From UBA7916 sp036121365 (GTDB lineage: Bacteria > Pseudomonadota > Gammaproteobacteria > Comchoanobacterales > Comchoanobacteraceae), in contig JAZAFR010000033.1 of the NCBI GenBank assembly GCA_036121365.1, forward strand, positions 55,778 through 119,777: 64,000 nucleotides of DNA, given 5' to 3'. Under the pieces are notes generated by a model. It searched no databases. It saw only the letters and a program-made list of their open reading frames with translations, and was not told the DNA's origin. Shown in pieces: positions 54,553 through 61,322 of this stretch (positions within the stretch are counted from its first letter, which is position 1; each line of letters starts with the position of its first letter). The position numbers and the translations under genes are program-made.

Positions 54553-55305
54553 TTAGAGCCCTCCAGAGACATTAATAAAAGTGCCAGTGGTGAAAGAAGA
54601 CTGTTGTGAAAGTAAAAAGACACACGCCTCTGCCACTTCTTCAGCTGTACCACCTCTTTGCAGGGGAATGAGATGTTTTTTCTGGTCTACTCGCGAGGAC
54701 ATGCCTCCTTTTGCGTGGATATTTGTTTGAATAAGAGCGGGGCGCACAGCATTGACTCGAATGCCTTCGGGGGCAACTTCAAGCGCAAGTCCTCTGGTCA
54801 TGCTGTCAATGGCACCTTTGGTTGCAGCATAGTCAATATATTCATTGGGCGCTCCTAAGTAAGAGCTGGCAGAAGAAATATTAACGATAGCCCCTCCTTT
54901 TCCACCATATCGAGTGGACATTCGTAAGACAGCTTCTTTTGAACACAGAAAAGCACTTTGAACGTTGTGTTTAAAGACATATTCCCAGCGTGTGATGTCC
55001 ATTTGGTCAAGACGCATTTGTGTTGAAAGGGTGCCTGCATTATTGACAAGGGCACTGAGGTGCCCTGGAATCGAGTCTATGGTCTTAAAAAGGTTCTTGA
55101 CCGCAATTGGATCAGAGACATCAGCACAAATTGCCATGGCTTTTCCGCCTAATTTCTCAATGGAATGAACAACATCAAGTGCCGCTTTATGGTTTTTATG
55201 GGTGTTGATGCAGGCAAAATAGCCATTTTGGGCCAGTTTTTTTGCAATGGCAGCGCCAATACCTTGGCTTGATCCTGTAATTAGCGCTATTTTAGATTTT
55301 TTCAT
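54553..55305 (-). CDS. Short-chain dehydrogenase/reductase, YgfF-like
   Basis: A classical SDR of 250 residues. The cofactor motif TGSSQGIGAAIA lies at about residues 11-22, NNAG is at about 88-91, and the catalytic Ser, Tyr and Lys are in ISSASSYLG and YAATKGA. The segment RVNAVRPALIQTNIHAKGG closely resembles E. coli YgfF, which has a glucose-1-dehydrogenase-like annotation but no firmly known substrate. The cofactor (NAD or NADP) is not decided. Confidence 0.87.
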   Translation of the reverse strand: MKKSKIALITGSSQGIGAAIAKKLAQNGYFACINTHKNHKAALDVVHSIEKLGGKAMAICADVSDPIAVKNLFKTIDSIPGHLSALVNNAGTLSTQMRLDQMDITRWEYVFKHNVQSAFLCSKEAVLRMSTRYGGKGGAIVNISSASSYLGAPNEYIDYAATKGAIDSMTRGLALEVAPEGIRVNAVRPALIQTNIHAKGGMSSRVDQKKHLIPLQRGGTAEEVAEACVFLLSQQSSFTTGTFINVSGGL

Positions 55306-55375
55306 AAAAACGAGAGGTGCACAATTATTTCATTGATCTTAGCATAGAAAAAGGAGGAATAAAAGTAAGAAAAAG

Positions 55376-55404
55376 CTGACAAAATCAATAACTTATGCTA
55401 TATG
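55376..55404 (+). promoter_or_regulatory. Sigma-70 promoter of the small membrane protein gene
   Basis: CTGACA (55376-55381), a 17-base spacer and TATATG (55399-55404) are followed by AAGGAG and ATG 55436. Confidence 0.5.
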
Positions 55405-55435
55405 ATAAGTACGGCAATAAAAATAAGGAGAAATT

Positions 55436-55831
55436 ATGGACGCAAGCTTGATTGTGACGATCTTTGGATTGGTTCTATTGATTGTCTCATTGAAATTCTT
55501 AAAAGACCCAAGTGAAATTAAGCATCTTGCTAAAGATGTAACAAGTAATCATGGTGTCATGTTCATTGCTGGGATAATACCTTTAATTTTAGGTACTATC
55601 ATTTTGTTCCTTCTTGGTCCTGTGTACTCAACAGGTCACGTGGAGCTTTTAGCAACATTACTTGGAGGGATACTTTTTCTCATTGGTGTCTTTCGACTAT
55701 GGTGTCGTGAAAAATGGTGTGAAATGGTGAAAGCCAGAGCCAAGGGAGACGGCTCAAGAGGCATGGTGCTTGTCATGTTCATCATCAGTATTTTGTTATT
55801 ATTAATTGGAGGAGGTCATCTATCTATATAA
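55436..55831 (+). CDS. Small four-helix membrane protein, unknown function
   Basis: 131 residues with four predicted membrane helices (about 4-21, 42-64, 68-88 and 111-129) and short polar loops (KDPSEIKHLAKDVTSNHG; REKWCEMVKARAKGDGSRG). AAGGAG precedes the ATG and a promoter lies upstream, so it is likely a real single gene. I recognise no family. Confidence 0.65.
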   Translation: MDASLIVTIFGLVLLIVSLKFLKDPSEIKHLAKDVTSNHGVMFIAGIIPLILGTIILFLLGPVYSTGHVELLATLLGGILFLIGVFRLWCREKWCEMVKARAKGDGSRGMVLVMFIISILLLLIGGGHLSI

Positions 55832-56039
55832 GATTATATGAATCAAAGAGCTTAAATTGAGGATATTAGTCCTTGGTTTGGGCTCTTATTATTATGTGTA
55901 TATGAAAAATACCCTTAAACAATATTGTATGTAATGACACTAGGCGTGCATACAATGGGATATTGATGTTTGATGATATTGAATGGTTTGGCCCATTTTG
56001 ATACCCTGAACAAAGAATGTGAATGAAAGGGAAAAATAA

Positions 56040-56606
56040 GTGAAAAGTCCTGAAGTGGTTTTACAAGCGTATCAGTCTAGTGACAGCGGTCAAATGGTAT
56101 ATAAGCAGATGATGTTGGATTTTTTAAGGCAGCACGATAATGCATTTGATCGAGCGTGCACATTGGGGCATTTTACCGCATCAGCCATGGTACTCAATAC
56201 AACCAAAGACAAGGTGTTGCTGATGGACCATGTTAAATTGCAGAAATGGTTGCAGCTGGGAGGGCATTGTGACGGGGATAAGGATTTTTTACAAGTGGCG
56301 GTCAAGGAGGCAAAAGAAGAATCAGGGTTGGAGTCCATTCAGATATTAAGGCAGGATGTTTTTGATCTTGATATCCATTTGATTCCAAAGCGTGTCAATG
56401 AGCTGGCTCACTATCATTATGATGTGCGGTTTTTATTGCAGGCAGATGAAAGAGAGAAGCTGCAAGTCAATTGTGAGTCAAATGGATTGCAGTGGGTCAG
56501 TCTGGATGCAGTGAATGGGGTCAATAGCGATGAATCGGTCTTGCGCATGTGCGATAAAGTCAGAAAAATTTTTGGGTCTGTAGAGGCGTATAAAGGCACT
56601 AATTGA
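56040..56606 (+). CDS. Nudix hydrolase
   Basis: 188 residues with a Nudix fold. The Nudix box reads GGHCDGDKDFLQVAVKEAKEESGLESI. The acidic residue after the first Gly is replaced by Lys/Asp, as in a known 'GGHADGD' subgroup, while the catalytic EAKEESGL helix is intact. The start is GTG 56040 behind GAAAGGG. The substrate is not predictable from sequence. The downstream acyltransferase gene is on the same strand. Confidence 0.82.
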   Translation: MKSPEVVLQAYQSSDSGQMVYKQMMLDFLRQHDNAFDRACTLGHFTASAMVLNTTKDKVLLMDHVKLQKWLQLGGHCDGDKDFLQVAVKEAKEESGLESIQILRQDVFDLDIHLIPKRVNELAHYHYDVRFLLQADEREKLQVNCESNGLQWVSLDAVNGVNSDESVLRMCDKVRKIFGSVEAYKGTN

Positions 56607-56687
56607 TTCAAAGCATAGAGGGCAGAGTGGAGATCTTTACCATCAGTAAAGTTTATGGTAGAGTGATTGAAATTATGAGATTTCTGG

Positions 56688-57587
56688 ATGAAAAAGCGAA
56701 TGATTACAAGGTATGTGAGCTCATTATTGATGCAAATTGGGGTGGCCTTATGGTGTGTGGCAGTCAAGTTGACATCAAGGAGGGTGCATAAATGCTGGGG
56801 ACAGTTGCTTGGAAAGTTATTTTTAAAAGTCCCGGTGAGAAAAAGGCAGATTGCCAAAAAGAATATAGAATTATGTTTTCCTGAGTATTCTCAATGTCAG
56901 GTAGAGAATTTATTGAAAGAGAATGCAAGCATGGTAGGTCGGGCTTTATTTGATGTTGGCGTCTCTTGGTTTTGGTCGGATGCTCAGATAAGAAAAAAAT
57001 GTCATTATCGCATTGAAGGGGAAGAGCTACTGGTCAGCCAGAATAAGCAGCAGGGGGTTTTATTACTATTCAAACATTCTTTGCATTTTATGTTGGATGC
57101 ACGCATATTGGGTTTGGATCATGAGATTTACGGTGTGACACGTGATGTGAAAAACTCAACTTTCATTAATGAGTTGTACATGAAAAAGCGCATGCATGCT
57201 TGTAAGGGCATCGCACTGCCACATGAGCCTTTAAAGTTTGTAAGGTGGTTAAGAAAAGGTAAAATTTTATGTTATGCCCTGGATCATGATTATGGGCTTG
57301 AGAATTCTATCATTGCCAAGTTCTTCAATGAGCCTGCGGCAACATTAACGGCGCCTTTCAAGATGAGAAAAATGACCAATTGTCGAATTTGTTTGCTGGA
57401 TAGTTATTATGATAAAGAGGATGTATTGGTATTAAAGATTACTGAGCAGCATGAACTTGATGATTCGTGTCAGCAGTCGTTTCTACAAAAATTAAATGAT
57501 GCAACCACTCGGCAAATTGCCGAAAAGCCGCAAGAATATCACTGGTATTACGGACGTTTCAAATCAATGAATGCTTACAAAAAGTAG
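56688..57587 (+). CDS. LpxL/HtrB-like lipid A acyltransferase, altered active-site motif
   Basis: 299 residues of the Kdo-dependent lipid A late-acyltransferase family. An N-terminal membrane helix precedes RKRQIAKKNIELCFPEYS, which matches 'NLELCFPE' of LpxL, and CYALDHDYG and PQEYHWYYGRFKS match 'FAPDQDYG' and 'PEQYLWIHRRFKT'. At the HX4E catalytic site (LpxL VHFMSLE) this protein has KHSLHFMLDAR, so the position of the Glu is Met; an HX3D option exists nearby. It may act on lipid A, transfer differently, or be inactive. The start ATG 56688 has no strong Shine-Dalgarno. Confidence 0.8.
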   Translation: MKKRMITRYVSSLLMQIGVALWCVAVKLTSRRVHKCWGQLLGKLFLKVPVRKRQIAKKNIELCFPEYSQCQVENLLKENASMVGRALFDVGVSWFWSDAQIRKKCHYRIEGEELLVSQNKQQGVLLLFKHSLHFMLDARILGLDHEIYGVTRDVKNSTFINELYMKKRMHACKGIALPHEPLKFVRWLRKGKILCYALDHDYGLENSIIAKFFNEPAATLTAPFKMRKMTNCRICLLDSYYDKEDVLVLKITEQHELDDSCQQSFLQKLNDATTRQIAEKPQEYHWYYGRFKSMNAYKK

Positions 57588-57831
57588 GCAATACAAAAAA
57601 GTTGATAATCAGGTACAAGCAGATGGTTTGTTTCAGTGAGATTGATTCATCACAAGGAAAATACCAGATCAGTCCATTCAAGGAAGTGAGTTGTAAATTG
57701 AAAAAATTTAAGTGCAGTTCGGTGAGTTAAAGTTTTTTATTAAAGCGATGAACGAGATATGTTGACGTGAAGGTTATGATGAAGAATACTTCTAGCAAGT
57801 TACTAAACAAGAGCAAGGAGTAAAAAATATA
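57588..57831. other. Intergenic region
   Basis: About 240 bases without a gene or clear terminator. AAGGAG lies just before the next frame at 57832. Confidence 0.3.
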
Positions 57832-58710
57832 GTGAAAAGAATCTTAATTTCAGCCAAAAGGCGTGTATTACAATGTACGATATGGATGTCTGATATTTTG
57901 CATCTGAGTTTTATGATATTGTCAGTGGTGGTATTATTTTGCGTTGATCTTGTATGTCTTGTTAATTTACTATTAATAGCATTATCTGTAGCATTATCTA
58001 TTATTGTAAGTATATTCCTAGGTTACAAGCCATTAGGTATGATCCAACAGTATCAGCAGTATCAGCAGTATGGAATTAAATCGCTCAAAAATTGCTTCAG
58101 CTCTGATTCATCAGGGGTTGAATATTTTTGGTCACGATGTCTCTATCTACTTGAGTCGTTAAAGATTTTCGGCCCTATGACGGTTTTATGTCTAGCAGCA
58201 CAGATGGTATTTTGAATTCCTGCCCTATATTTGCCTGCATCAATTTTTGTAATGAATATGTTATGTTTTTTAGATAACCAGATTGGACGTTATATACATA
58301 CACAGGTGATACAACGAGAATTGTCACACGAAAGTACAGTGGATATGGCTTTTTTAATACCATGGTCTTCAGCTCCTATCCTTTTCGCATGTGCCGCACA
58401 CAGTGTTTTTCCTTCATTTTTTATCGGGACAATAGCAGTAGTAGCACTGGGGTGTAAAAGTGTCATCATTTTGTCAAAAATGGAAGCTGTATTCGGCACG
58501 GCATCTTATAGACTAACAGAGTTATTGCTAAGAGAGTCAGTAGAGCTTGGTGTCGGAGTTGACCGTAAAAATCAGTCAACCCGTGCAAAAGCGTTGATCC
58601 AAGCAAACGCGTGGAAAAGAAAAAATAGAGGAATGATTGAAGAAGATACGATCAAATTCTGTAAACATACAATTGAAAACAGCCAATTTTCAACATTTTA
58701 TCAAAAATAA
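57832..58710 (+). pseudogene. Membrane protein gene interrupted by an in-frame TGA
   Basis: Two pieces (57832-58215 and 58231-58710) are in the same frame and separated only by a TGA at 58213-58215. Read through, they give one protein of about 292 residues. It has a basic N terminus, several membrane helices (SFMILSVVVLFCVDLVCLVNLLLIAL; SSAPILFACAAHSVFPSF) and a hydrophilic C-terminal tail (from about residue 240). A 9-base repeat (TATCAGCAG, about 58051-58071) encodes QQYQQYQQY. No family is recognised. Most likely a recent nonsense mutation; the first piece could still be made. Confidence 0.55.
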
Positions 58711-59234
58711 CAAACTCAGTAAAGATGTCACGGTTGCGACGGGTGATAGATTTCAACAATAGCAAGCAGTTGTTAACTGCGTTTATTGATGTCCATTGAT
58801 ATGAGAAGGGAATAATTTTTATAAGGAAGAAAAAATCCCATTGGAACGCAAAGCACTGAGGCATGTATAAGGCCATAAGAAGCGTTTCGCACCTTGGGTG
58901 TTCTTAATGGCATAAAAGAAAGTAAGTTTTAGGATGAAAGTACAAGAGATGAATCATTCAATCTCAGTAGAGGTTCTAAGTCAGTCCCCAGCCTCTCCTG
59001 CTCTTAACTGAGTGAGCCTTATAATCATGCAAAAAAAAGTGTGAATGATCGGAGAAATATGGAGATAAATAAATCTGAGGGAGGTGTTTAGAGTATTGAT
59101 CAAGGCCTTCAGTATTTGAGTTGACAGATACGATTAAGTGATTTTACGTTTTCTGGGAGAAAAAACAGCAAGACGTGGCATAAAAGCGCATAGGTTGTGG
59201 AAAAGAATGAGTATGTGTGGTAAACTATGCGCAT
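58711..59234. other. Gene-free region upstream of the tRNA
   Basis: About 520 bases. At 58872-58911 an imperfect inverted repeat (GCCATAAGAA with TTCTTAATGGC) encloses two mini-hairpins (GCG-TTT-CGC and ACC-TTG-GGT), giving a three-way-junction-like fold without a T-run. Nothing else was recognised. Confidence 0.35.
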
Positions 59235-59308
59235 GCGCCCGTAGCTCAGTTGGATAGAGTATCTGGCTTCGAACCAGGTGGTCGGGAGTTCGAATCTCTC
59301 CGGGCGTG
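59235..59308 (+). tRNA. tRNA-Arg (anticodon UCG)
   Basis: A complete cloverleaf: acceptor GCGCCCG with CGGGCGT, D arm GCTC-AGTTGGATA-GAGT, anticodon stem TCTGG/CCAGG with loop CTTCGAA (anticodon TCG at 59269-59271, reading CGA), and T arm GGGAG-TTCGAAT-CTCTC. Discriminator G is at 59308. The 3' CCA is not encoded. A separate UCG isoacceptor suggests that A34 deamination of an ACG tRNA is not the only way to read CGA in this organism. Confidence 0.95.
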
Positions 59309-59631
59309 TGCCGTTGGCAGATTTGAGCGTGGATTATAGTGATTACTGAAAGAGATTAGTCCAAATGGTTATTAAGTTATTTGGAGTAAGCGTTGAATAG
59401 GCCAAGAAAAAAAGTGAGTTTATATTCCATGAACAAGCCGAGTGAGATCAAATTGAAGCTGATATAATCAGTAAAGTGCAAGATTATAAAAACAGATGAC
59501 AAGACTTGAGGCCTATTTATAATATAAACGAAAATTAAAGAAAAGGTAAAAAAGTAGAAAAAACAGAAGATTTAAGAGATGCGCTAAGTAACGAAGCAAA
59601 AGCAGGACAAGTAGAAACAGTCAGTGAGATA

Positions 59632-60357
59632 TTGGCTCAATCTAAAGTCAATGCTGAGACCCTCAATACTAAAGATAATACTGGTTATACACCGCTGATG
59701 TGGGCAGTAGATCAAGGTAACGTTGAAGTGGTGCAATCCCTACTGGCTCATAGTGATGTTAACGGCAAGCCTCTTATTGACATTAACGAAAAAGACAATG
59801 ATAATCGTACAGCATTGATGTTGGCATCAATGTTAGGACATAGAGAAATAGTAAATACGATATTGGCTCAACTAGAAGCCAATACTGAGGCTCTCAATGC
59901 CAAAGATAATACTGGATTTACAGCGCTGATGTGGGCAGTAAAGAAAGGTAACGTTGAAGCGGTGAAAGCACTACTGGCTCATCGTGATAGTAACGGCAAG
60001 CCTTTTATTGATGTTAACGAAAAAGATAATAGTGGTTATACAGCGCTAATGTGGGCAGTAAGTAAAGAAAACATAGAAGTGGTGAAAGCACTACTGGCTC
60101 ATCGTGATGATAAAGGAAATTATCTGGTAGATGTTAATGTCAGAGACAGTCATGGTGATACAGTAATGGAATGGGCAGCAAAGAACGGACATAAGGAAAT
60201 AGTGAAAGAGATATCAGAACGCAACCCATTGCCTGGGACTGCGTTGCAAAGGAGTTCACTATTTAGTAGGGTGTCCGGGAATAGAGTTGGCATTACTCTT
60301 GGGTTTATGGGTGTGCTTGCAGCAGTTACGGCGGGACGTTGCCTATATAGCCCATAA
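59632..60357 (+). CDS. Ankyrin repeat protein, copy 1 (start codon apparently lost)
   Basis: About 241 residues of ankyrin repeats (at least five TALMWA-type units), ending in PLPGTALQRSSLFSRVSG and a hydrophobic C-terminal helix (VGITLGFMGVLAAVTA) that may anchor the protein. The frame is open from 59539. Where copies 2 and 3 have ATG, this copy has GTA (59554-59556), and the first standard start is TTG 59632, inside the first repeat. It may therefore be inactive or start inefficiently. Two further copies follow. Ankyrin proteins are frequent effectors in intracellular bacteria, but no secretion signal is evident. Confidence 0.6.
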   Translation: MAQSKVNAETLNTKDNTGYTPLMWAVDQGNVEVVQSLLAHSDVNGKPLIDINEKDNDNRTALMLASMLGHREIVNTILAQLEANTEALNAKDNTGFTALMWAVKKGNVEAVKALLAHRDSNGKPFIDVNEKDNSGYTALMWAVSKENIEVVKALLAHRDDKGNYLVDVNVRDSHGDTVMEWAAKNGHKEIVKEISERNPLPGTALQRSSLFSRVSGNRVGITLGFMGVLAAVTAGRCLYSP

Positions 60358-60589
60358 AGATCGTTAATCGGTCAGTATTCCGTGAGAAGAGCACCAAGAG
60401 GACGAAAACCACTGTGAGATGCACTCAAAAAAGTACCAGGTTATAAAAGCACGTGACAAGACTAAGAGTCAATGTTAGGATGTATTTAACAAATAAATCA
60501 GGGTAAAAATGCAAACAATAGAAGATTTAGGAGCTGAGCTAAGAAATGCAGCGAAAGAAGGAAACGTAGAAATAGTAGGTATGATATTG
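60225..60589 (+). repeat. Long direct repeat, copy A (partner at 60958-61322)
   Basis: About 365 bases covering the common 3' end of the ankyrin genes, a 151-base intergenic segment and the first 27 codons of the next gene. It recurs 733 bases downstream with only a few substitutions, which points to recent tandem duplication or gene conversion. Confidence 0.85.
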
Positions 60590-61090
60590 AATCATGAGAA
60601 ATGCGATGCTGATACCATAAACGCCAAAGATTATGAAGATGGTCGTACAGCGCTGATCATTGCAGTAGAGGAGGGTAAAACAGAAGTAGTTAAAGCGATA
60701 TTGGATCATAAGAAATACGATTCTACTATCTTCAACGCCAAAGATGACTTTGGTAACACAGCGCTGATGTGGGCAGTAGAGAAAGGTAACAACGAAGTGG
60801 TGAAAGTACTACTGGCTCAATCTGAAGTCAATTCTGAGACCATAAACGCCAAAGATTATGAAGAAGGTCGTACAGCGCTGATCATTGCAGTAGAGGAGGG
60901 TAAAACAGAAGTAGTTAAAGCGATATTGGATCATAAGAAATGCGATTCTACTATCCTCCCATTGCCTGGGACTGCGTTGCAAAGGAGTTCACTATTTAGT
61001 AGGGTATCCGGGAATAGAGTTGGCATCACTCTTGGGTTTATGGGTGTGCTTGCAGCAGTTACGGCGAGACGTTGCCAATATAGCCCATAA
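60509..61090 (+). CDS. Ankyrin repeat protein, copy 2
   Basis: 193 residues, with an N-terminal cap (MQTIEDLGAELRNAAKEGNV), about four ankyrin units of the form DGRTALIIAVEEGKTEVVKAIL, and the same C-terminal module as copy 1 (LPLPGTALQRSSLFSRVSGN, then a hydrophobic helix and YSP). The last repeat is cut short directly before LPLPGT, so this copy looks like a product of internal deletion. ATG 60509 follows CAGGG. Both flanks lie in the long direct repeat. Confidence 0.7.
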   Translation: MQTIEDLGAELRNAAKEGNVEIVGMILNHEKCDADTINAKDYEDGRTALIIAVEEGKTEVVKAILDHKKYDSTIFNAKDDFGNTALMWAVEKGNNEVVKVLLAQSEVNSETINAKDYEEGRTALIIAVEEGKTEVVKAILDHKKCDSTILPLPGTALQRSSLFSRVSGNRVGITLGFMGVLAAVTARRCQYSP

Positions 61091-61322
61091 AGATCGTTAA
61101 TCGGTCAGTATTCCGTGAGAAGAGCACCAAGAGGACGAAAACCACTGTGAGATGCACTCAAAAAAGTACCAGATTATAAAAACACATGACAAGACTAAGA
61201 GTCAATGTTAGGATGTATTTAACAAATAAATCAGGGTAAAAATGCAAACAATAGAAGATTTAGGAGCTGAGCTAAGAAATGCAGCGAAAGAAGGAAACGT
61301 AGAAATAGTAGGTATGATATTG
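60958..61322 (+). repeat. Long direct repeat, copy B (partner at 60225-60589)
   Basis: The second copy of the repeat described at 60225. The intergenic parts are 151 bases in both copies. Differences are single bases (for example GTGTCC against GTATCC in the 3' module and GCACGTG against ACACATG between the genes). Confidence 0.85.
61186..61214 (+). promoter_or_regulatory. Possible promoter of the third ankyrin gene
   Basis: ATGACA (61186-61191), a 17-base spacer and TAGGAT (61209-61214) lie before ATG 61242. Equivalent sequence precedes copy 2, and copy 1 has ATGACA with TAATAT at 18 bases. Confidence 0.35.

Noticed and set aside
58213..58215. TGA as selenocysteine or as a Trp codon (altered code)
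   Set aside because: No SECIS-like hairpin was evident, and TGA serves as the normal stop for many intact genes here (for example glmM, ubiH, ubiI).
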